From positions 1 to 64,000 of the forward strand of contig CABUJH010000004.1 in assembly GCA_902491895.1 (NCBI GenBank): a DNA stretch of 64,000 nt. Direction: 5' to 3'. Of the stretch, positions 57,445 through 64,000 are shown piece after piece. The notes under the pieces were generated by a model, which saw nothing but the letters and a program-made list of their open reading frames with translations, had not been told where the DNA came from and made no database searches. Position 1 is the first letter of the stretch; every line of letters begins with the position of its first letter. Origin of the DNA: an uncultured Collinsella sp. Its GTDB lineage: Bacteria > Actinomycetota > Coriobacteriia > Coriobacteriales > Coriobacteriaceae. Both the position numbers and the translations under genes were made by a program.

Positions 57445-57482
57445 AAAACGAGCGAGGACCTCAAAATCCTCGCTCGTTTTTT
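57445..57482 (+). terminator. Terminator after topA
   Basis: AAAACGAGCGAGGA (57445-57458) and TCCTCGCTCGTTTT (57467-57480) form a perfect 14-bp stem with an 8-base loop, then two more T. Confidence 0.93.
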
Positions 57483-57484
57483 AT

Positions 57485-57542
57485 CCGGCAGTTAGGGACG
57501 TTCCTTTTCTGCCAGCAGTTTAGGAACGTCCCTAACTGCCGG
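57485..57542. repeat. Palindrome B (20-bp perfect arms)
   Basis: CCGGCAGTTAGGGACGTTCC (57485-57504) and GGAACGTCCCTAACTGCCGG (57523-57542) are perfect reverse complements with an 18-base loop. The right arm is identical to 29508-29527 in repeat B copy 2. It follows the topA terminator by two bases. Confidence 0.93.
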
Positions 57543-57560
57543 CTCGGGAACGACAAAGCG

Positions 57561-58550
57561 CTAGTTCACTTCGACGGGTTTGGCGCCGGGATAGCGCTCC
57601 TCAAAGTCTAGGCGGTACTTATTGTCATTGGTGCCCGCCACGTTGTCGCGCGACAGCGGTGCCACGATCTCATTCTTGTGGTCCGCAGGCTTGGCGTATT
57701 TCAGGCTGATCTCCCAGGCATCACAGATTGCGTCAATGCGGTGATCCAGGTCGTCGTACAGGGCGATGATGTCCTTCCAGGAGCTGTAGTTCTTGGAGCT
57801 CGTCGGAACGTCTAGGTCCTCGACGATGTCGTAATACTGCTCGATGGTGTCCTCCGTGCGCTCGGCGACGTCGGCGAGATTTTGACGGGTGGTTCGATCC
57901 TCTTCCAGATAGCTGCCGTTGAAGTTCTGCGCGCAGCCACGGACGTAGTTGTCGAGGTCTTCGAGCAAGTCGTAGTATTCGCTCAGTCGGCGGTAGAGGT
58001 TCTGCTCGGAGAGCGTTGCTTCGCCGTCATCCTCGTCGTCATCGTCATCGTCATCATCGTCGTACAGGCTGTTGGGATCGCCGAGAGGCTTTAGGTCATC
58101 GTCGTCGACGTCATGGTGCAGCTTAGCTACCTCGGCAGTCGTCTGCGTGGCGGCGTTGTCGAAAGGCTTGGTCACAAAGAAAACGACCAGGGCGATGATG
58201 ATCGCCACCAGCACAACGATAACGGCGATAAGCGGCCCGGCGCCGCTCTTTTTGGGAGCGGGGGTCTGTGGCGAAGCGGGCGCGTATGCGGGAGCCGGCT
58301 GCTGTTGGGGCGAGCCGCTCGCGACGGGTATGCGCTGCGTGGTCTCGACGGCCGCGGGGCTTGCGGTGGGGTCGGGGCGATAGGCGAGGGGGTCGTCCGC
58401 CTTGGCTTGCGGCGTATCAAGGGAGCCGGTCTGCTCAAAAGCGGGCTGGCTATCGCTCGCGGTTGTTTGCTCAACGGGTGCACCGCACGAGGTGCAGAAC
58501 TTGGCATTATCTGCAAGAAGCTTGCCGCACGAGGCGCAATACCGAGACAT
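57561..58550 (-). CDS. Zinc-ribbon membrane protein, unknown function
   Basis: A 329-residue protein. It starts with a Cys4 zinc ribbon (MSRYCASCGKLLADNAKFCTSCGAPVE), has a Pro/Ala/Gln-rich linker, one transmembrane helix (GPLIAVIVVLVAIIIALVVFFV), then an acidic extracytoplasmic region with nine or more Asp in a row near DPNSLYDD, and a helical C-terminal domain (LYRRLSEYYDLLEDLDNYVRGCAQNFNG... YNYSSWKDIIALYDDLDHRIDAICDAWEIS). This zinc-ribbon plus single-helix layout is common in Gram-positive stress-type proteins but the domain is not known to me. AAAGGAG precedes ATG 58550. Confidence 0.75.
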   Translation of the reverse strand: MSRYCASCGKLLADNAKFCTSCGAPVEQTTASDSQPAFEQTGSLDTPQAKADDPLAYRPDPTASPAAVETTQRIPVASGSPQQQPAPAYAPASPQTPAPKKSGAGPLIAVIVVLVAIIIALVVFFVTKPFDNAATQTTAEVAKLHHDVDDDDLKPLGDPNSLYDDDDDDDDDEDDGEATLSEQNLYRRLSEYYDLLEDLDNYVRGCAQNFNGSYLEEDRTTRQNLADVAERTEDTIEQYYDIVEDLDVPTSSKNYSSWKDIIALYDDLDHRIDAICDAWEISLKYAKPADHKNEIVAPLSRDNVAGTNDNKYRLDFEERYPGAKPVEVN

Positions 58551-58618
58551 TGCCACTCCTTTCGCCACATTTCAATGCAATACGACGATTATACCCAGCA
58601 CCCCAAATTCCCCTTCAT

Positions 58619-58687
58619 AAGTTGCGGTGAAATAGGGACTGTTTGGCGGTCTCAGAGCTTCAATCAGTCCCTATTTCACCGCAACTT
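58619..58687. repeat. Palindrome A, copy 3 (between zinc-ribbon gene and tmk)
   Basis: Arms at 58619-58640 and 58666-58687 are perfect over 22 bases. CCCTTCATAAGTTGCGGTGA just at and before the left arm also matches the outer flank of copy 1 on its other strand, so the element extends beyond the palindrome. This copy sits upstream of two divergent genes. Confidence 0.93.
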
Positions 58688-58789
58688 CGGAAAGGCGCCT
58701 TTGGTCATTGGGGACGCACCGAGCACTGGGGTATCATGGCTTGGTTGATATATCTGCATTTACGCGCCTTGTAGGAAGGGGCTGCGCCC

Positions 58790-59473
58790 ATGGCTTTTGA
58801 GCCCGCTCAACATAGCTTTATCACGCTCGAGGGCGTCGATGGCGCCGGCAAGTCCACGCAGGCGCGCCTGCTTGCCCGCGCTCTTGAACTCGCTGGCTAC
58901 CAGGTTGTGAGCCTGCGCGAGCCGGGCGGTACCGCCATCAGCGAAAAGATCCGCGCCCTGCTGCTCGACCCCGCCAACACGGCGATGGGCGACACCTGCG
59001 AGCTGCTGCTCTACGAGGCAGCGCGTGCCCAGCTGGTGCACGAGGTCATCGCCCCCGCCCTCGCGGCCGGCAAGGTGGTCCTGTGCGACCGCTTCTACGA
59101 TTCCACGACCTGCTATCAGGCGTTTGCCGACGGCCTCGATCGCCAGATGGTGCGCGATGCCAACAACCTGGCCGTTGCGGGGACGCACCCGGCGCTCACA
59201 CTCGTCTACCACATCACGCCCGAGCAGGCGGCGCTGCGCATGGCAGCCCGTGGCGCGGCAGATCGCATGGAGGCTAAGGGCATGGCCTTCCAAGAGCGCG
59301 TCTACCAGGGATTTTGCGCCATTGCCGCCGAGGAACCAAACCGCGTAAAGCTCATCGACGCGACCGCGACCATCGAGGAAGTCTTCGAGAAGACGGTCGA
59401 GCAGGTTCGCGCCTACGGCCTCGATATTTCCCAGGACGCCGTCACCGCCGCGCTTGCCCAGGAGGCCGAGTAA
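58790..59473 (+). CDS. tmk: Thymidylate kinase
   Basis: A 227-residue P-loop kinase making dTDP from dTMP. P-loop GVDGAGKST (15-23), SLREPGGTAISEKIRALLLD (the DR/REPG motif), LLLYEAARAQLVHEVIAPALAAG and VLCDRFYDSTTCYQAFADG are all present. GGAAGGGG precedes the ATG. It is followed one base later by holB, a frequent pairing in bacteria. Confidence 0.96.
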   Translation: MAFEPAQHSFITLEGVDGAGKSTQARLLARALELAGYQVVSLREPGGTAISEKIRALLLDPANTAMGDTCELLLYEAARAQLVHEVIAPALAAGKVVLCDRFYDSTTCYQAFADGLDRQMVRDANNLAVAGTHPALTLVYHITPEQAALRMAARGAADRMEAKGMAFQERVYQGFCAIAAEEPNRVKLIDATATIEEVFEKTVEQVRAYGLDISQDAVTAALAQEAE

Positions 59474-59474
59474 C

Positions 59475-60602
59475 ATGGCCCCCGCTCAGGCAAGCCTGCT
59501 GGCCAAGCTCGACACCCAAGAGCGCGTGCGCGACTTTTTGACCAATGCCGTCGCCAGCGGTCGCGCATCGCACGCCTACCTGTTTTTGGGCGCGCCCGGC
59601 GCGGGCAAGCTCGACGCCGCGTGGGCGCTCGCCCAAGCCTTCCTGTGCGAGCAGGATGGCTGCGGCTCATGTGATAGCTGCGTGCGCGTCGCCCGCCATA
59701 CGCACCCCGACGTGCACTATTACACGCCCGAGAGCGCCACGGGCTACCTCATCGCCCAGACCCGCGAGCTGCTCGATGACGTGCCTCTGGCGCCCATCCG
59801 TGCCAAGGCCAAGGTCTACATCATCGACCGTGCCGAGCAACTGCGCGCCAACACCGCCAACGCACTGCTCAAAACACTCGAGGAGCCGCCCGAGGGCGTT
59901 ATGTTCATCCTGCTGGGCACCTCGGCAGACGTGATGTTGCCCACCATCGTGAGCCGCTGCCAGTGCGTGCCGTTTCGGCTGGTATCGCCCGCCGTCGCCG
60001 CGCAGGCCGTGAGCCGCGCCACCGGTCAGGACCCTGCGCGTTGCCGCATGGCCGTCGCCGTAGCGGGAAGCCCCACGCGTGGCATCGAGTTCCTCAAGAG
60101 CGCCGAGCGCCAGGACGCCCGCCGTCAGATGGTTCGCGCCATCGATTCGCTTATCGCCGCCGACGAGGCCGACGTGCTCAGCCGCGCCAAGTCACTCATC
60201 GTCGCCGTTAAGGCGCCGCTCGCCGAGGTCAAGTCCACGCAGGAAAAGGTGCTCGAGCAAAACGCCGATTACCTGTCGCGTGGAGCATTGAAGCAGCTTG
60301 AGGACCGCAACAAGCGTGAACTCAACGCGCGCGAGCGTTCGGGTATCATGGAAGCGCTGGCGAGCGCGCGGACGCTCATGCGCGACGTGCTGCTGACGCT
60401 TCAGGACGAGGCAGCCGACGTGGTGAACGAAGACGCGTGCGACACGATCGGGCGGCTTGCCGCCGCGACCAATGTTGCGGGTGCCACACGGGCGCTCGAG
60501 GCAGTCGCGACCGCCGAGCGCAACATCGCCAGAAACGTTACTCCCCAGCTGGCCATCGAGGTCATGCTGTTCGATATCAGGAAGGCACTGAAATGCCGTT
60601 AG
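59475..60602 (+). CDS. holB: DNA polymerase III subunit delta'
   Basis: A 375-residue clamp-loader subunit. It has the vestigial P-loop LFLGAPGAGKLDAA, the zinc module ALAQAFLCEQDGCGSCDSCVRVARHTHPDVHYY, DRAEQLRANTANALLKTLEEPPEGVMFILLGTSADVMLPTIVSRCQ (SRC motif) and helical C-terminal domains. ATG 59475 directly follows tmk; the upstream frame overlaps it. Its end overlaps the PSP1 gene by 10 bases. Confidence 0.93.
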   Translation: MAPAQASLLAKLDTQERVRDFLTNAVASGRASHAYLFLGAPGAGKLDAAWALAQAFLCEQDGCGSCDSCVRVARHTHPDVHYYTPESATGYLIAQTRELLDDVPLAPIRAKAKVYIIDRAEQLRANTANALLKTLEEPPEGVMFILLGTSADVMLPTIVSRCQCVPFRLVSPAVAAQAVSRATGQDPARCRMAVAVAGSPTRGIEFLKSAERQDARRQMVRAIDSLIAADEADVLSRAKSLIVAVKAPLAEVKSTQEKVLEQNADYLSRGALKQLEDRNKRELNARERSGIMEALASARTLMRDVLLTLQDEAADVVNEDACDTIGRLAAATNVAGATRALEAVATAERNIARNVTPQLAIEVMLFDIRKALKCR

Positions 60603-62293
60603 TCGTACCCGTTAAGTTTACCTACGCCTCGCGCGACCTGTGGTTCGACCCGCAGGATCTGGATATCCTCGAGGCCGATTATGCCATTTGTTCCACCGAG
60701 CGCGGAACCGAGATCGGCCTGGTCACGGCCGATCCCTTCGAGGTGCCGCAAGACGAGATCGGTCAGCCGCTCAAGCCCGTGCTGCGCGTGGCGAGCGACA
60801 TCGACCTGCAGCTTGCCGACGACCTGGCCATCCAGGGCGACGAAGCCATGGTCGACTTCCGCCGTCTGGTCAAAGAGCTCGACCTCGAGATGAAGCCGGT
60901 GGGCGTCGAGTACCTGTTTGGCGGCGAGAAGGCCGTGTTCTACTTTGCGGCCGAGGAGCGCGTCGATTTTCGCCAGCTCGTCAAGGATCTGTCCTCGACG
61001 CTGCACATTCGCGTCGACATGCGCCAGATCGGCGTGCGCGACGAGACCCGCCTGGTGGGTGGCTATGCCCAATGCGGGCAGGAGCTCTGCTGCACGCGCT
61101 TTGGCGGACAGTTTGAGCCCGTCTCGATTCGCATGGCAAAAGAGCAAGACCTGCCGCTCAACTCGTCCAAGATCAGCGGCGTGTGCGGTCGTCTGATGTG
61201 CTGCCTGCGCTACGAGTTCGAGGCCTACAAGGACTTTAAGAGCCGTGCGCCCAAAAAGAAGACGCTCATCGATACGCCGCTCGGTAAGGCGCGTATCCAG
61301 GAGTATGACACGCCGCGTGAGCAGCTGGTGCTGCGCCTGGAGAACGGCAAGGTCTTTAAGGTCAACCTGGCCGATATGACGTGCTCGGAGGGCTGCAAAA
61401 AGAAGGCCGCCGAGCAGGGCTGCAACTGCCGCCCCGACTGCGTGACGCGCGACGTGCTCGAGCGCATTGAGTCGCCCGAGATGCGTCTGGCGCTCATGGA
61501 GCTCGATCGCGAGAACGGCGTCGACGTGGGCGATGGCCTGTCGAGTGCCGACCGTCTGGCCGGCACGTCGATGCCCAAGCGCCGTCGTCGCGATGCCGAA
61601 TCCGATGCTCGCGCCGGTCAGGGTCAGGGCGAGGGCCGTGGCCGCGGAAAGGGCCGCGGCAAGGCCGAGGCACCCGAGGCCGAGGAGGCCGCCGGTGCCC
61701 GTCGCCGCCGCAAGCGCGCGGGCTCGGGCGATGCTACCGAGGCTGCAGCCGCGGGCAAGAACGCCTCTCGCGAGCGCGAGGTCCAGCAGCCCCAGCAGCA
61801 GAACCGCGGCGGTGGCATGAACCCCACACGTCGCCGCCGCCGTCATCTGTCGAGCGAGGAGCGCGAGGACGCCTTCCGCGCCGCAGCTGCTCGCGAGGCT
61901 GGTGCCGCTTCCAAGGGCCCCTCGGCCTCCGATGCGTCTGCCGACAAGGGCGGCAAGTCGCGTGGCGAGGAGGAACGCGCGCCGCGTCCGCGCCGTCGCC
62001 ATTCCTCGGGCGCGCAACAGAAGCCCTCAGTGCCCTCCGTGGCCGATCAGGTCTCGGATGGCGAGGTCAAGGTCACGCGCCGTCGTCCCGGAGATGGCGG
62101 GGGAGCGGCTGCCAAGGCTTCGCGTGGCGCCGCTCGTGACGAGCGCGAGCCGCGCGAGGATCGCGGTGGCGAGGGCTCGGCCGACCAGGGTCAAAAGCGC
62201 CGTCGCCGTCGCCGTTCCCGCAAGCCGCGCCAGGATGGTGGCGAGGGCTCGACCCCGTCTTCGTCCGCACCACAACCGCCCGCCGGCGAATAA
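60593..62293 (+). CDS. ricT: PSP1-domain (RicT-like) protein with long Arg-rich tail
   Basis: A 566-residue protein. The first 280 residues are the PSP1 family: VPVKFTYASRDLWFDPQDLDI, FGGEKAVFYFAAEERVDFRQLVKDLSSTLHIRVDMRQIGVRDETRLVGGYAQCGQELCCTRFGGQFEPVSIRMAKEQDLPLNSSKISGVCGRLMCCLRYE, with the CxxC-type cysteines (QELCC, RLMCC) that hold iron-sulfur clusters in B. subtilis RicT. The last 250 residues are disordered and rich in Arg, Gly and Glu with repeated RRRR blocks, unlike the short tails in other bacteria and suggestive of RNA binding. RicT takes part in RNase Y-dependent mRNA processing. It is in an operon with tmk and holB, the usual position. Confidence 0.88.
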   Translation: MPLVVPVKFTYASRDLWFDPQDLDILEADYAICSTERGTEIGLVTADPFEVPQDEIGQPLKPVLRVASDIDLQLADDLAIQGDEAMVDFRRLVKELDLEMKPVGVEYLFGGEKAVFYFAAEERVDFRQLVKDLSSTLHIRVDMRQIGVRDETRLVGGYAQCGQELCCTRFGGQFEPVSIRMAKEQDLPLNSSKISGVCGRLMCCLRYEFEAYKDFKSRAPKKKTLIDTPLGKARIQEYDTPREQLVLRLENGKVFKVNLADMTCSEGCKKKAAEQGCNCRPDCVTRDVLERIESPEMRLALMELDRENGVDVGDGLSSADRLAGTSMPKRRRRDAESDARAGQGQGEGRGRGKGRGKAEAPEAEEAAGARRRRKRAGSGDATEAAAAGKNASREREVQQPQQQNRGGGMNPTRRRRRHLSSEEREDAFRAAAAREAGAASKGPSASDASADKGGKSRGEEERAPRPRRRHSSGAQQKPSVPSVADQVSDGEVKVTRRRPGDGGGAAAKASRGAARDEREPREDRGGEGSADQGQKRRRRRRSRKPRQDGGEGSTPSSSAPQPPAGE

Positions 62294-62358
62294 CACCCGC
62301 GAGCGGATTTAGCCCGCCTTGCCCCGAGCGCATCGGGGTATCATAGCGCCGAATCAAC

Positions 62359-62390
62359 AACCCTCCCTGCGACCGAACGTAGGGAGGGTT
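62359..62390 (+). promoter_or_regulatory. Hairpin covering the comF ribosome site
   Basis: AACCCTCCCT (62359-62368) pairs perfectly with AGGGAGGGTT (62381-62390) across a 12-base loop. The right arm is itself the AGGGAGG ribosome-binding site for the TTG start at 62396, so the hairpin would hide it. It could also be a weak terminator for the PSP1 gene (TTGTGTCTT follows). Confidence 0.6.
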
Positions 62391-62395
62391 GTGTC

Positions 62396-63202
62396 TTGAA
62401 GAGCCATCTGAACATATTGAGCTGTCTGCAGGGTGCCGGTGCCCTACCGTTTGCGGACGAATTGCTACCGTTTGCCGAGTGGGTGGCACGCGAGGCGCTC
62501 GAGGCATTGTCGCCAACACGATGTGCCGGCTGCGAGCGCGCCGGTGCGCTTATTTGCCAAGACTGCCTGACCGCGCTCACGCTCATCGACCCACGTCATA
62601 GCTGCACCCGATGCGGCGCCCCGTTTGGGGATTTGCTGTGCACTGAGTGTTCGGTCGAGGGCACGTCCTCGGCAATGGCGGAGGCGCTCGACCGCTGCCT
62701 GGCGTGCGCCGTCTATGCGCATCCGCTGCCGCGCATCATTAAAGCGTACAAGGATGCGGGCGAGCGACGTCTGGCTCCGTATCTGGCGGAGCTGCTCTAC
62801 GACACCGCCCTGCATGCCCAGGTCGTAGCGCCCGATCGCTATGGAGGTGTGCTGTCCGGTGCGGATGCGGTGGTGTTTGTGCCTGCGACGGCGGTAGCGT
62901 TTCGGCGGCGTGGTTTTGATCATATGGAGGCCATTGCGCGCCCATTTTGCGAGCTGTCGGGTGTTCCCTTGCTCGATGCTCTCGTCAAGTACGGGCATGG
63001 CGACCAGCGCGAACTCGGTCGTGAGGAGCGCCGCGAGCGTGCCCGAGGTATGTACGAGACGGTTGAGGATGTGCGGGGCAAGCGCCTGCTGCTTATCGAC
63101 GACGTTATCACCACGGGTGCGACGATGGCAGCGGCTTCGGCGGAACTCAAGCGCGCCGGCGCCGCAGCAGTCGATGGCCTTGCTATCGCACGTGTTTGGT
63201 AG
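62396..63202 (+). CDS. comF: ComF-family phosphoribosyltransferase-like protein
   Basis: A 268-residue protein. A zinc-ribbon-type N-terminus (RCAGCERAGALICQDCLTAL... SCTRCGAPFGDLLCTECS) precedes a phosphoribosyltransferase-like domain (AYKDAGERRLAPYLAELLYD, VPATAVAFRRRGFDHMEAIARPF and the PRPP loop LLLIDDVITTGATMAAASAEL). ComF acts in DNA uptake for competence or in recycling. The TTG start at 62396 is chosen since AGGGAGG is 7 bases upstream and the frame has no early ATG; low translation is expected. Confidence 0.85.
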   Translation: MKSHLNILSCLQGAGALPFADELLPFAEWVAREALEALSPTRCAGCERAGALICQDCLTALTLIDPRHSCTRCGAPFGDLLCTECSVEGTSSAMAEALDRCLACAVYAHPLPRIIKAYKDAGERRLAPYLAELLYDTALHAQVVAPDRYGGVLSGADAVVFVPATAVAFRRRGFDHMEAIARPFCELSGVPLLDALVKYGHGDQRELGREERRERARGMYETVEDVRGKRLLLIDDVITTGATMAAASAELKRAGAAAVDGLAIARVW

Positions 63203-63213
63203 GGGTGGTTCAG

Positions 63214-64000
63214 ATGGCAATAAAGATCGGGCAGCGTGGCAAGCCTGCAAGCGAGCAGCTGGCTGCTTCCGTAATTCTGACGGGTGCCTCGGCGCTGCGC
63301 ATGATGCGCGCCGAGCGCCGGCAGATGGGCTACATAAGCTGGAAGGACCTTAATCCCGATGAAGAGCGCCGTGTGCTGCGCACGTCGTCGCCCTCGACCG
63401 AGGACATCTATCTTCCCGATTTGGTGCGGATTGGGGTCGCAAGCGGCGAGGTGCAAGAGGATTTGTGCTTGCTGGTAGGGTCTGCAGCGCAGCGCCGCCG
63501 CATGCCTGGCGTGGGCTGGTCCGTATGCTCCGGGTTGCCCGCCGGCTCGATTCTAGAGGTAGAACCGGGGGTGTACAGTCTATCTCCCGAGGCCCTTTGT
63601 GTTGCCGTTGCGCGCGAGGTCGGCTGCATCCAGGCGTTTGCCCTGGCCCAGGAACTATGCTCTAAGATTTCACTGAGCGACCGCGGGAAGTATCTGCCTC
63701 CCTACACCTCGCCTGTCGTGAACAAATTGGCAAAGGACAAAGACCAGCCGCCAGATGTCGGTTACTTTGAGGTCGAGTCCGTGCTGACACCCGATCGCCT
63801 GGCAGATTACCTTGCGGCATGCAAGGGGAGCGCGGCCAAGCAGCTGCGGCGGCTGTGCCCCTTTCTGTCGGAAAACCTGCGCTCACCCATGGAATGCATC
63901 ATGCTTGCCATGTTTTCGCTTCCGTTTTCTTATGGCGGATTTGCCTGCGGTCCCTTTAAGACCGACCACAAGATCGAGTTCAACGACCGTGCGCAGGCGA
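63214..64000 (+). CDS. Unknown protein, truncated by window end
   Basis: An open frame of 262 codons runs off the end. It begins ATG 63214 after AGGGGTGG and encodes MAIKIGQRGKPASEQLAASV. A region with RMMRAERRQMGYISWKDLNPDEERRVLR and TEDIYLPDLVRIGVASGE recalls helix-turn-helix AbiEi-like proteins, and the visible C-terminal stretch (SENLRSPMECIMLAMFSLPFSYGGFACGPF, then HKIEFND) resembles the start of a DUF559/Vsr-like nuclease (SPMExxxR..L). That reading is tentative. It is 11 bases from comF and may be co-transcribed. Confidence 0.6.
   Translation, partial: MAIKIGQRGKPASEQLAASVILTGASALRMMRAERRQMGYISWKDLNPDEERRVLRTSSPSTEDIYLPDLVRIGVASGEVQEDLCLLVGSAAQRRRMPGVGWSVCSGLPAGSILEVEPGVYSLSPEALCVAVAREVGCIQAFALAQELCSKISLSDRGKYLPPYTSPVVNKLAKDKDQPPDVGYFEVESVLTPDRLADYLAACKGSAAKQLRRLCPFLSENLRSPMECIMLAMFSLPFSYGGFACGPFKTDHKIEFNDRAQA

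Noticed and set aside
1..64000. Complete insertion sequences, prophage or integrase genes
   Set aside because: No transposase, integrase or phage structural motif was seen in any gene-sized frame, so if the repeats are mobile their enzyme is outside the window.

Overview
The window is 64 kb of GC-rich bacterial chromosome with about 63 protein genes (two cut by the window edges) and one tRNA. Gene content and order (mazG-eno-divIC-ppx, tatA/B-tatC, type IA topoisomerase with zinc ribbons and a Lys/Ala tail, many PTS proteins, GAAAGG/AAAGGAG ribosome sites, some TTG/GTG starts) fit a gut actinomycete of the Coriobacteriia. Collinsella is my best guess, from memory of such genomes and not from a search.

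Layout. 1-3.5 kb: end of an unknown gene, an MFS exporter, an SIS-domain sugar-phosphate enzyme and a TIM-barrel isomerase. 3.6-12.8 kb: a complete histidine pathway, with a fused hisZ-hisG gene, hisD, C, B, H, A, F, I and E in one direction and a PHP histidinol-phosphatase facing it. 13.1-18.5 kb: stand-alone LarC C-terminal domain, YfcE phosphodiesterase, mazG, enolase, a DivIC-like division protein and Ppx/GppA. 18.6-27 kb: AAA/DUF4143 ATPase preceded by 33-bp tandem repeats, tRNA-Leu(UAA), a membrane-anchored helical protein, orphan PTS IIB, VOC protein, a two-component pair, DUF4342, a phosphoesterase and glutamyl-Q tRNA(Asp) synthetase. 27.4-40 kb: secreted/membrane DUF2207 protein, GNAT, purH, a protein of unknown function, a BceRS-like two-component pair, Usp, UppP and PcrA helicase. 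40.3-47.2 kb: a beta-glucoside module (manA, GntR regulator, 6-phospho-beta-glucosidase, PTS IIC, IIB, IIA, ROK glucokinase) that can take up a disaccharide as its 6-phosphate, split it and phosphorylate the freed glucose. 47.4-64 kb: Mn pyrophosphatase, NhaA, an aminotransferase, STAS protein, Tat export genes, hypA-hypB, topoisomerase I, zinc-ribbon membrane protein, tmk, holB, a PSP1/RicT protein, ComF and a truncated unknown gene.

The most unusual signal is not a gene. Intergenic gaps carry a dense set of long, often perfect inverted repeats and near-identical dispersed elements, many sharing a GGGAC core. They fall into several families with two or three copies in the window: a GTTGCGGTGAAATA palindrome x3, a 53-nt repeat on both sides of the DUF2207 gene, a 115-nt structured repeat directly after hisF and after purH, related arms at the two ends of the beta-glucoside/PTS genes, and single very long palindromes after pcrA and after the BceRS-like pair. 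I cannot name them. They look like REP/MITE-like or RNA-structural elements, and they are the best lead in the window.

Starts were chosen from ribosome-site spacing and family length, so several differ from the longest open frame. All functional calls rest on reading motifs by eye; no database search was possible.
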